Origin: Brucella grignonensis
Lineage (GTDB): Bacteria; Pseudomonadota; Alphaproteobacteria; Rhizobiales; Rhizobiaceae
Direction: 5' to 3'
Length of the DNA stretch: 64,000 nucleotides
NCBI RefSeq assembly: GCF_002252505.1
Contig: NZ_NNRL01000169.1
Coordinates: 62,001 to 126,000 of the forward strand
Positions within the stretch are counted from its first letter, which is position 1; each line of letters starts with the position of its first letter. Shown piece by piece: positions 23,094-31,333 of this stretch. Under the pieces are notes generated by a model. It did no database searches and was not told where the DNA came from. It saw nothing but the letters and a program-made list of their open reading frames with translations. The position numbers and the translations under genes are program-made.

Positions 23094-24092
23094 ATGCGTA
23101 AAATTTCCAAACTGGCTGCCTGCACGGTGCTCGCAGGTGTTGCGATGGGTGGCATTGCCATTGCACAGGACAAACCAACCATCACAACGGTTGTAAAGGT
23201 TACCGGTGAAAACTGGTTCACCCGAATGAATGAAGGTGTGGATGCTTACGGCAAAGACAATGCCAATGTCAGTGTGAGTCAGGTCGGACCAGCCAAGGCA
23301 GATGCCGCACAGCAGGCCCGCATTCTTGAAGATCTCGTTGCAAAGAATGTGTCTGCGATTGCAGTTGTGCCGATGGACCCATCAGCGCTTGAAGGTGTTC
23401 TTCGTCGCGCTGCTCAGCGTGGTATCAAGGTCATCGCCCATGAAGGCGACAGCCTGACCAATGTCGATGTTGATATTGAAGCCTTCGACAATAAGGCCTT
23501 TGGCACACGCATCAACGAAGCACTTGCAAACTGCATGGGCAAATCTGGGAAGTGGACGTCATTCGTAGGTTCGCTTGGCAGCCTCACGCATAACCAGTGG
23601 GTTGATGCCGGTGCAGCGAACGCAAAGCAGTATCCAGATATGGAACTGGTTGCGGAGAAGAACGAATCCTTTAACGACGCCAATAAGGCTTACGAAAAGG
23701 CTAAGGAAATCCTGCGTAAATACCCGGATATCAAGGGCTTTCAGGGTTCGTCCGCTATCGACGTGATTGGTATTGGCCGTGCCGTTGAAGAAGCTGGTCT
23801 TCAGGACAAGACCTGCGTTTATGGTCTTGGTCTGCCAAAGGATACGGGTCCATATCTCGAAAGCGGCGCTGTTGATCAGATCTTCTTCTGGGACCCGAAA
23901 GACGCCGGCTATGTCATGAACAAGGTCGCAGATCTGGTTCTCAAGGGCGAGGAAATCAAGGATGGTATGGACCTTGGCGTTCCCGGCTATGAAAAGATGA
24001 CCGTGATCAAGGGACCGGGCAAGGGCGTCATCATGCAGGGTCAGGCCTGGGTGGACGTAGACAAGTCCAACTACAAGAACTTTCCGTTCTAA
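23094..24092 (+). CDS. Periplasmic sugar-binding protein of the ribose-type ABC transporter
   Basis: 332 residues from the ATG at 23094 (GGAGG 6 nt upstream). A signal peptide runs to about residue 25 (GIAIAQD), followed by a type I periplasmic-binding fold (VKVTGENWFTRMNEGV, VAKNVSAIAVVPMDPSAL, GFQGSSAIDVIGIGRAV). It resembles the autoinducer-2/rhamnose-type branch of the family. The ligand is unknown; the downstream aldolase and kinase indicate a pentose, deoxyhexose or polyol. A hairpin follows the gene, as expected for a binding protein made in excess. Confidence 0.9.
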   Translation: MRKISKLAACTVLAGVAMGGIAIAQDKPTITTVVKVTGENWFTRMNEGVDAYGKDNANVSVSQVGPAKADAAQQARILEDLVAKNVSAIAVVPMDPSALEGVLRRAAQRGIKVIAHEGDSLTNVDVDIEAFDNKAFGTRINEALANCMGKSGKWTSFVGSLGSLTHNQWVDAGAANAKQYPDMELVAEKNESFNDANKAYEKAKEILRKYPDIKGFQGSSAIDVIGIGRAVEEAGLQDKTCVYGLGLPKDTGPYLESGAVDQIFFWDPKDAGYVMNKVADLVLKGEEIKDGMDLGVPGYEKMTVIKGPGKGVIMQGQAWVDVDKSNYKNFPF

Positions 24093-24118
24093 GAAACACC
24101 CCGCCTGTCTGATAATAT

Positions 24119-24152
24119 TTCGGGGCTGCTTGGCACCACAGCAGTCCCGGAA
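24119..24152 (+). other. mRNA hairpin after the binding protein gene
   Basis: CGGGGCTGC and GCAGTCCCG pair (one G-U) around an 11-nt loop, extended by TT/AA. No T run. Position suggests a 3'-stabilising or attenuating structure that raises binding protein over ATPase expression. Confidence 0.5.
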
Positions 24153-24232
24153 TTGCGGTATCGCACCAACCAGTTTGTGCGCCTTGAATGAACATACGGC
24201 GCAAAAGTGTCTGAGAGTTTCAGGAATTTTCC

Positions 24233-25801
24233 ATGCACGCTACAGATTCAACACCTGCATCAACGCCACCCTTTCTTGAAATTCGAAACGTCAAGAAATC
24301 CTTTGGTGGTGTTAAGGCGCTTAAAGAAGTCAGCCTTGTTATCGAAGCAGGCCAAATCTATCACCTGATGGGTGAGAATGGCTGTGGCAAAAGTACATTG
24401 ATCAAAATCCTCTCTGGCGCGCAGCCTGCCGATGAGGGGCAGATTTTCATTGATGGCAAACCAACAGGCGCCCATGCTGGCGACATTGGTGCTATCGGTT
24501 CCTTGCGTGCTGGAATTGAAACGGTCTATCAAGACCTGTCATTGCTTCCCAACCTTTCTGTTGCCGAGAACGTCGCCTTCACCGAGCAGCTCGTTGAAGC
24601 ATCAGGCAAGCTTGCACGCAGGCTCGATGTAGCGGCACTGAATGAAACGGCGAGACGCGCTTTGGCGGAAGTGCATCTTCCAACAGATGCAGCTTTTCTC
24701 AAACGCAGAACAGATACCTTGCCGCTTGCCACGCGACAGCTCATTGCAATCGCTCGTGCGGTTGCGTCAGAAGCGCGTCTGGTCATCATGGATGAGCCGA
24801 CAACCTCGCTGACGCGACAGGAAGTCGTCAATCTCCTGCGCGTTGTCGAAAAATTGCTCAGCAAAGGCGTTGCTGTTCTTTTCGTGACCCACAAGCTCGA
24901 TGAGTGCAAGTCACTCGGCGGTCGCGCGATCATCATGCGCGATGGTTTGAAAGTTGCGGAGCTTGATGTTGCCACGCATACCAAGGCTGAGTTCAGTCAT
25001 TGGATGACCGGTCGCGAGATCAGCGAAACCCGGTATCGCACCGACCCGAAACTTGGCGAAGTGATGCTCGATGTTGACCAGCTGAGTGACGGGCAGAACT
25101 TTGAATCCGTTTCGCTTTCTCTGAAGAAAGGCGAAATTCTCGGTGTGACTGGTCTGCTTGACTCAGGTCGCAATGAACTGGCGCTGGCGCTTGCCGGTGT
25201 TGTGCCGGCAAGCTCTGGCAAAATCCGGCTGAACGGCGAAGAAATCGCGCCGCAATCGGCAGCTGACGCAATCCGCTTTGGCATTGGTTATGTTCCGGAA
25301 GATCGGCTTACGGAAGGTCTGTTTCTGGAAAAACCTATCCAAGACAACATAACGCTTCCGGTACTTGATCGTTTGCGCAATGCGCTGGGCATGATCAGTG
25401 GTAGGCGAGCGAAGAAAATTGCAGAAGACAGCGTTGCCGATCTTCAGATTGTTGCGCCGGATGTATCGATCCCGGTTCAATCGCTATCCGGCGGCAATCA
25501 GCAACGTGTCCTGATTGGACGCTGGCTGACGATTAATCCGCAGCTTCTAATCCTGCATGGTCCGACAGTCGGCGTCGATGTCGGCTCGAAGGATACAATC
25601 TTCCGTATTATCCAGCGCCTCGCTGACGATGGAATGGGGGTTATCATTATCAGTGATGATCTGCCGGAGCTCTTGCAGAACTGCGACCGTATCCTTGTTA
25701 TGCGGCAGGGCCGTATCGTTGCTGCACACAATGCCGATGGACTGACTGAAGACGCGATCTACGCATCCATGGCCAGCACTGCAAAGGAGATCGCGCAATG
25801 A
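24233..25801 (+). CDS. Ribose-type ABC transporter ATPase with two nucleotide-binding domains
   Basis: 522 residues. NBD1 has GENGCGKST, a degenerate signature (LPLATRQLIAIARA) and Walker B VIMDEPTTSL. NBD2 lacks a proper Walker A (VTGLLDSGRNELA) but has a canonical LSGGNQQ signature, and its Walker B position reads LLILHGPTVGVD, with no catalytic acidic residue. Such asymmetry is normal in RbsA-type proteins. The stop codon overlaps the start of the next permease (ATGA). Confidence 0.92.
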   Translation: MHATDSTPASTPPFLEIRNVKKSFGGVKALKEVSLVIEAGQIYHLMGENGCGKSTLIKILSGAQPADEGQIFIDGKPTGAHAGDIGAIGSLRAGIETVYQDLSLLPNLSVAENVAFTEQLVEASGKLARRLDVAALNETARRALAEVHLPTDAAFLKRRTDTLPLATRQLIAIARAVASEARLVIMDEPTTSLTRQEVVNLLRVVEKLLSKGVAVLFVTHKLDECKSLGGRAIIMRDGLKVAELDVATHTKAEFSHWMTGREISETRYRTDPKLGEVMLDVDQLSDGQNFESVSLSLKKGEILGVTGLLDSGRNELALALAGVVPASSGKIRLNGEEIAPQSAADAIRFGIGYVPEDRLTEGLFLEKPIQDNITLPVLDRLRNALGMISGRRAKKIAEDSVADLQIVAPDVSIPVQSLSGGNQQRVLIGRWLTINPQLLILHGPTVGVDVGSKDTIFRIIQRLADDGMGVIIISDDLPELLQNCDRILVMRQGRIVAAHNADGLTEDAIYASMASTAKEIAQ

Positions 25802-26829
25802 CCGACATCGTATCGGTAGAAAAGACCAGTGCGAAAGAGCGCGGTATCACGCTCCGCCTCTGGGATCTGATGGGTGCAAGGCCTGAACTGTTCACGCTTC
25901 TGCTGACAGTTATTACCTGCTTTGTGGTTATCGCGGCCAATCCTGACTTCCTGCAGATGAGCAATCTGGTGGACATCCTTCGCGCATCTGTCGTGCGTGG
26001 TTTGTTTGCTATGGGTGTGCTGGTCGTTCTGGCTTCAGGCGGTATCGACGTCTCGTTTACGGCTATTGCCGCTTTTGTCATGTATGCGCTGACAATGCTG
26101 GTGACAAACCTGTTCCCTGAAATGCCAATGGCACTCATTCTGGTGCTGGCCGCGCTCGGCGGAGCTTGCTTCGGTGCACTAAACGGCTTTCTCGTGCAGA
26201 AGCTGCAAGCTCCTTCGTTGATCGTGACGATTGGTACGCAATATGTGATCCGAAGCTTTCTTCTCACCTTCGTTGGAACAGCGCTTTTCATGAATATTCC
26301 GGCTGCAATGGATGCATTCGGTAAGGCGTCGTTATTTACACATCGCGCATCGAACGGCGTTGTTTCGGTTCTGCCCGCAACTGTGCTGGTGCTGGTCGTT
26401 GCAGCTTTTGTGACATGGTTCATCCTTGAGCGCACATTGATGGGGCGCGCGATTTTTGCGGTTGGCGGCAATCCATCGATTGCTGAGCGTCTTGGCATCA
26501 ACCTTTTCCGTGTCCGTATTTTTGTCTTTGCCTATGCAGGCTTGTTGGCTGGTATTGCGGGCGTGGTTCACGTTTCCAGTAATCGACTGGCCAATCCTTT
26601 CGACCTTGCGGGAATGGAGCTGGAAATTATTGCAGCGGTGGTGCTCGGCGGAGCACGTATTACCGGTGGTTCTGGCTCGGTTATTGGGACGCTTCTGGGG
26701 GTTCTATTGATAACACTCGTCAGTAACGTGCTGATCTTTGTGGGCATTCCAAGCACGTTGCAGCTGGCAATTGTTGGGGCTTTCATCCTGCTTGCCGGTA
26801 CGATCTTCGCACTGCGCGACAGAACCTGA
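25798..26829 (+). CDS. Ribose-type ABC transporter permease 2
   Basis: 343 residues; RbsC-like, with eight or more hydrophobic segments and family landmarks (LASGGIDVSFTAIAAF, GRAIFAVGGNPSIAERLGIN, GGARITGGSGSVIGTLLG). Translationally coupled to the ATPase by a 4-nt overlap. Paired with permease 1, but only about family-level similar to it. Confidence 0.92.
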   Translation: MTDIVSVEKTSAKERGITLRLWDLMGARPELFTLLLTVITCFVVIAANPDFLQMSNLVDILRASVVRGLFAMGVLVVLASGGIDVSFTAIAAFVMYALTMLVTNLFPEMPMALILVLAALGGACFGALNGFLVQKLQAPSLIVTIGTQYVIRSFLLTFVGTALFMNIPAAMDAFGKASLFTHRASNGVVSVLPATVLVLVVAAFVTWFILERTLMGRAIFAVGGNPSIAERLGINLFRVRIFVFAYAGLLAGIAGVVHVSSNRLANPFDLAGMELEIIAAVVLGGARITGGSGSVIGTLLGVLLITLVSNVLIFVGIPSTLQLAIVGAFILLAGTIFALRDRT

Positions 26830-26931
26830 AGCAAGCCGACGAGCTGAACCATCAAGTATCTGAATTGAATAGCACTGGGAGGTCTGTGTTGTTTTCGCAG
26901 ACTGCCCCCACTCGAAATCTGGGAGGATCTC

Positions 26932-27876
26932 ATGTCTCACGATGTGTCCGTTATCGGGCTCTATATTCTCGATGTTCTCGGGCGCCCTGTTGATGCAATT
27001 CCGGCGGGCGGCAATGTCGAGTTTATCGATGAAATCCGGCTGACAGTGGCAGGAACTGCTGGCGGAACGGTGGTTGATCTGGCGAAACTTGGTCTCAACT
27101 GCCTTGCGGTCGGCGCCGTTGGTGATGACGAGAAAGCCGATTTTGTGCTCGCGACCTTGCAGCGCTTTGGTGTTGACGTCGCCGAGATGCAGCGGTTGAA
27201 AGGCATACCAACGTCTTCATCGATCCTCAATATTCGCCGCAACGGTGATCGTCCGGCGCTGCATGCACGCGGTGCGTCCGATCATTTTGAGATTGCTGAC
27301 AGTGCTTTGGATGCAGTTCTGGCACCGCCAATTATTCATCTTGGCGGAACAGGTCTGCTGGCAAAACTTGACGGTGAACCGAGCCGCAAACTGCTTGCGG
27401 AAGCAAAGGCGCGCGGACGCACGACGACATTTGATCTTCTGGGTGCTAATGATGGCACACTGGATCTCATCTCGCCGCTTTTCCCGCTTATTGATTATTT
27501 CATGCCTTCGATTGAAGAGGCGAAGCAGATTTCCGACGCTAGTGATGTCGAGGGTGCTGGACGGTTTTTCATAGAACGCGGCGTCAAGCACTGCGTCTTC
27601 ACCCTTGGTGGCGATGGCGTATGCTTCATGGATGCGTCTGGTACCGTTCTGCGTCAGCCAGCATTCCAGATCGAAGTCGTCGACACGACCGGTTGCGGCG
27701 ATGCGTTCGATGCAGGTTTTATCACAGCATTGCACCACAAAATGGATGTGAAAACAGCGCTGAATTTTGCGCAAGCCTCTGCAGCACTGGTCGCAACAGG
27801 GCTCGGCTCAGATGCTGGTATCCGTTCGTTCGAGGATACCCTTAACTTTATGAATACCGCGCCAATCAAGCAGTGA
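26932..27876 (+). CDS. PfkB family carbohydrate kinase
   Basis: 314 residues. The N-terminal glycine motif (AGTAGGTVVDLAKLG), the substrate region GDDEKADFV, and the C-terminal PfkB signature DTTGCGDAFDAGF with the catalytic aspartate and the anion hole are all visible. It should phosphorylate the sugar brought in by the ABC system before aldol cleavage. GGGAGG precedes the ATG. The gene ends at the terminator at 27885. Substrate not determinable from sequence. Confidence 0.9.
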   Translation: MSHDVSVIGLYILDVLGRPVDAIPAGGNVEFIDEIRLTVAGTAGGTVVDLAKLGLNCLAVGAVGDDEKADFVLATLQRFGVDVAEMQRLKGIPTSSSILNIRRNGDRPALHARGASDHFEIADSALDAVLAPPIIHLGGTGLLAKLDGEPSRKLLAEAKARGRTTTFDLLGANDGTLDLISPLFPLIDYFMPSIEEAKQISDASDVEGAGRFFIERGVKHCVFTLGGDGVCFMDASGTVLRQPAFQIEVVDTTGCGDAFDAGFITALHHKMDVKTALNFAQASAALVATGLGSDAGIRSFEDTLNFMNTAPIKQ

Positions 27877-27884
27877 TTGAAAAT

Positions 27885-27919
27885 GCGGCGGACCGCCCAA
27901 AACGATCCGCCGCTTTTTT
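27885..27919. terminator. Rho-independent terminator between pfkB and sorC
   Basis: GCGGCGGA (27885-27892) pairs with TCCGCCGC (27906-27913), followed by six T residues. Confidence 0.85.
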
Positions 27920-28900
27920 CTATTGTGCGAGCAGAAGTTCTGCCGCTTCAAAATCGGTGACGAGGTGGGTGGCATAACCGCCGGTTAAAACGGCGCGGAT
28001 CGCTTCCACCTTGCGCGCCCCGCCTGCAACACAGAGCCTGCGTGGAACACGGTGCAGCTCATCAAGTTCGATGCCGATGACGCGTTGGTCGAGTTCGCGA
28101 ACGACCTGTTTTCCATCATTGTCGAGGAAACGACAGATCAGTACCGCGACGGCTCCATCTTTGGCATAGGCATCGATCTCTTCATCACTGGTGACATCAG
28201 CGACGCGCATCGTACTTTCAGATGATAACCCGCCAACCCCGAATACGATCATGTTTGACTGGGCAATCAATTCAAATTGCCGCTTAAGTGCAGGCTCACC
28301 CATCAAGGCATCGCGTAATCCAGCGCTGCTCAGGATAGCCGGAGCCAGCATATTCACGCTGGTTGCACCAATATTGCGGGCCATGATCGATGTGCAGAGT
28401 TCTGCCGCAAATTCACGTTTGCCCATTGATGATCCTGTGACCTGAACAACGCTCAACCCTTCGACAGGGCGAGGAAGGGAGATAGCGTCCGCGATCGCAA
28501 GGACGGTTCGCCCCCAGGATACGCAGATCGTATCGCCTGGCTTTACCATGCGTTCGATGAGGCGTGCGCCGCCGGTTCCCAGCGCCTGCAGCCGTGTTTC
28601 GGGTGAAGCGGCTTTCTCGCTGGGGATGACGAGAACTTCATCCAGAGCGTATTTGGCGGCTAGCTTATGAGCGATCTCTGTACGCGTAAGAATTTCTGAA
28701 TTCATCAGAATCTTCACCACGCCCCGCTGTCTCGCTTCCTGCAGATAATTGACGATCGTTGCGCGAGAAACGCCCATCTTCTTTGCAATATCGTTTTGGG
28801 TTAGCTGGTCTTCATAATAGAGCCAAGCCGCCCATACGATCACGTCATCAAACTCAGCCGGGATGGCATGCGTAGACGGTGTCAGATCGTCCGATGTCAT
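27920..28900 (-). CDS. SorC family transcriptional regulator (ABC sugar locus)
   Basis: 326 residues with an HTH at about 25-65 (WLYYEDQLTQNDIAKKMGVSRATIVNYL) and a SorC ligand domain (VSWGRTVLAIADAI, MIVFGVGGLSSESTMRV, LCVAGGARKVEAIRAVL). It is a clear paralogue of the regulator at 13708-14736, sharing the same MTQNDIA-type helix. It is divergent from the aldolase/dehydrogenase gene. The TGACTAATGTCA element at 28976 lies between them and is the likely binding site. Confidence 0.9.
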   Translation of the reverse strand: MTSDDLTPSTHAIPAEFDDVIVWAAWLYYEDQLTQNDIAKKMGVSRATIVNYLQEARQRGVVKILMNSEILTRTEIAHKLAAKYALDEVLVIPSEKAASPETRLQALGTGGARLIERMVKPGDTICVSWGRTVLAIADAISLPRPVEGLSVVQVTGSSMGKREFAAELCTSIMARNIGATSVNMLAPAILSSAGLRDALMGEPALKRQFELIAQSNMIVFGVGGLSSESTMRVADVTSDEEIDAYAKDGAVAVLICRFLDNDGKQVVRELDQRVIGIELDELHRVPRRLCVAGGARKVEAIRAVLTGGYATHLVTDFEAAELLLAQ

Positions 28901-28975
28901 ACTGATTTCCTGATGTTAGCCGTTCATCTGACTCGCACAGAAACGAGTTTTAATCAACAAGCCAATCAAGGAAGT

Positions 28976-28987
28976 TGACTAATGTCA
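28976..28987. promoter_or_regulatory. Candidate SorC operator (TGACTAATGTCA)
   Basis: Palindromic TGAC-N4-GTCA element in the divergent sorC/aldolase promoter region, overlapping a TTGACT -35-like box at 28975-28980. Matches the element at 21914-21925 in 11 of 12 positions. Confidence 0.5.
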
Positions 28988-29126
28988 GTATATAGTGTCA
29001 ATTGTTTCAAGAGTGAGGAAGCATCTTCATAAAATATTGTTTTGCCATGGAAAATCGTGTTTTCCGTGAGCGCTTGTCTATGTCTGCGGCTTGGAGGTTG
29101 CAGATTGCCAACCGAGGAGCAGGCAG

Positions 29127-31184
29127 ATGAAGTCGAATTGGTCAGATGCGGATTTTAACGCAATTGTCGGAGCCTATGAGAAGGCGGGTATCAATCGCGA
29201 TGTTGCTATCCGCACTTACACCACTCGTTTGCTGGGATCTGAACCAAAACTCGTTCTCCATGGCGGTGGCAATACCTCAGTCAAGACCGTGCTGAATGAC
29301 CATGATGGTACACCGGTTGAAGTCCTTTGCGTGAAGGGCAGCGGTTGGGATATGGGCAAGATCGAGCCCGCAGGCTTGCCTGCGCTTCATCTTGAGCGTC
29401 TCAAGGCAATGGTCAATTACGACACGTTGAGTGATGACGATATGGTGATGTTGCAGCGCCGCCTGCTTCTTGATCCGTCATCGCCAAACCCTTCCGTTGA
29501 AGCCATTCTTCATGCAATTCTTCCCTTCAAGCATGTCGATCACACTCATGCCAATGCGATTGTAGCGCTGACCAATCAGCCGAATGGTGAGGCAATCATT
29601 CGAGAATTGTTTCCGGAAATGATCATTGTTCCTTATGTCATGCCGGGTTTTGATCTGTCCAAAGCTTGCCTGAAAGCATTTTCCGAACGCCCGGATGCGC
29701 CGGGTATGATCCTGCTGAAACACGGTATTTTCACATGGTCTGAAGATCCGCGTGTGGCTTATGAGAATATGATTGAAGCAATTGATCGGGCCGAGAAGCG
29801 CATTGCGCAAGGCAATCCGTACCCGTTCGGTCGTGCAAGCACTAAAGAACACAAGGAAAAGCTTGCTTCAATCGCCGACATTGCTCCGATTTTGCGTGGG
29901 GCAATCGCACTTCCGGGCAAGGAAGAAGGGCGTCCGCGCCGCTTCATCATGGAGCATCGCTCGAACGATGAAATCCTTGATTTCTGCGGTGCTCCCAATG
30001 CTGCCGATCTGGTACGTCGCGGCAATGCAACGCCTGAGCACGTCATCCATATCAAGCGTTATGGCGTATATCTACCGGCACCTTATGCACATGATCTTGA
30101 GAGCTGGACGCAGATTGTCAGAGAAAGCGTCGCGTCTTATGTCGCTGCTTATAAAGACTATTTTGAACACAACAATGCGCGTGTTGGTGGGGGCAAAACC
30201 ATGCTCGATCCGATGCCGCGGGTTTTTTACATCGATGGTATTGGTTTGTTTGCGGCAGGACCGACGCAAAAAGCGGCCCGTATCGGTGCGGATGTGGCTG
30301 AAGCAACCATTGAAGTGATCCGTGGCGCCGAAGGAATTGATCAGTTCGAGGCGCTTAGTGAGGAAGACCTCTTTGACATTGAATACTGGTCGCTTGAACA
30401 GGCGAAACTCGCCAAACAGACGGAAAAGCCACTCACCCGACAGGTTGCGGTTATCACTGGCGGCGCAGGCGGCCTCGGTTTGGCCATTGCTGAGCGTCTC
30501 AGAGAGCAGGGTGCTGAAATTGCTTTGATCGACATTGACGCAGAGCGCGTGAAAACGGAAGCGAAGCGTCTGGATGGAAAAGCTGTCGCTTGCGATTTGA
30601 CCAACGCGCAATCCGCTGAGCAGGCAATAGCCGATATCGTTGCAACCTACGGCGGAGTGGATATCCTTGTTTCCAATGCTGGTGCAGCTTTTCAAGGTGC
30701 ACTCGCATCGGTCGATGATGCTTTGTTCAGGAAGGCCTTCGATCTCAACTTCTGGAGCCATCATTACATCGCCCGTGCTGCAGTGAATGTTATGAAACGT
30801 CAGGGGACTGGGGGTTCCATCGTGTTCAATGTGAGCAAACAGGCTGTTAATCCGGGTCCTGATTTCGGCCCCTATGGGACTTCAAAAGCCGCACTCATGG
30901 CTTTGATGCGTCAATACTCTCTGGAACACGCCGCTGACGGAATTACGGTCAACGCCGTCAATCCAGATCGCATACGCACAGGTTTGATGACTGATGAAAT
31001 GGTTGAAGAGCGGGCACAGGCTCGTGGCGTGACGCCGGAAATCTATATGCGCGGTAATCTGCTTAAGCGCGAAGTGTTGGCGGATGATGTTGCGGAAGCA
31101 TTCCTGCACCTAATTTCAGCACGTACGTCCACCGGCGCGGTTGTCACGGTTGATGGCGGCAATGTTGCAGCGATGATGCGCTAA
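29127..31184 (+). CDS. Class II aldolase/short-chain dehydrogenase fusion (RhaD-type)
   Basis: 685 residues from the ATG at 29127 (GAGGAGC upstream); a longer frame from 29091 is unlikely. Residues about 1-400 are a class II aldolase-like domain with HGGGNTSVK, VDHTHANA zinc ligands and ILLKHGIFTWS. Residues about 425-685 are a short-chain dehydrogenase with GGAGGLGLA cofactor motif, NAG motif (SNAGAAF) and catalytic YGTSK. Such fusions cleave rhamnulose-1-phosphate-like ketose phosphates and oxidise lactaldehyde. No isomerase is present, so the substrate may enter as a ketose or polyol. Confidence 0.88.
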   Translation: MKSNWSDADFNAIVGAYEKAGINRDVAIRTYTTRLLGSEPKLVLHGGGNTSVKTVLNDHDGTPVEVLCVKGSGWDMGKIEPAGLPALHLERLKAMVNYDTLSDDDMVMLQRRLLLDPSSPNPSVEAILHAILPFKHVDHTHANAIVALTNQPNGEAIIRELFPEMIIVPYVMPGFDLSKACLKAFSERPDAPGMILLKHGIFTWSEDPRVAYENMIEAIDRAEKRIAQGNPYPFGRASTKEHKEKLASIADIAPILRGAIALPGKEEGRPRRFIMEHRSNDEILDFCGAPNAADLVRRGNATPEHVIHIKRYGVYLPAPYAHDLESWTQIVRESVASYVAAYKDYFEHNNARVGGGKTMLDPMPRVFYIDGIGLFAAGPTQKAARIGADVAEATIEVIRGAEGIDQFEALSEEDLFDIEYWSLEQAKLAKQTEKPLTRQVAVITGGAGGLGLAIAERLREQGAEIALIDIDAERVKTEAKRLDGKAVACDLTNAQSAEQAIADIVATYGGVDILVSNAGAAFQGALASVDDALFRKAFDLNFWSHHYIARAAVNVMKRQGTGGSIVFNVSKQAVNPGPDFGPYGTSKAALMALMRQYSLEHAADGITVNAVNPDRIRTGLMTDEMVEERAQARGVTPEIYMRGNLLKREVLADDVAEAFLHLISARTSTGAVVTVDGGNVAAMMR

Positions 31185-31333
31185 TATAGGTTAATGCAAA
31201 TATCAGGGCGGGAAGCTTTCATAGGAAAAAGAAACAGACCTTTTGGTCCAAATCTCAACGCACAAAATCCATAACTGGCTTATAAAGATCGAAGAGTTGG
31301 CTCGCAAAGCCCTTCATTTGACTGGAGATTCTT

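Noticed and set aside
25698..26501. 267-codon open frame on the minus strand
   Set aside because: Antisense to the second ABC permease; composition typical of the complement of membrane protein genes.
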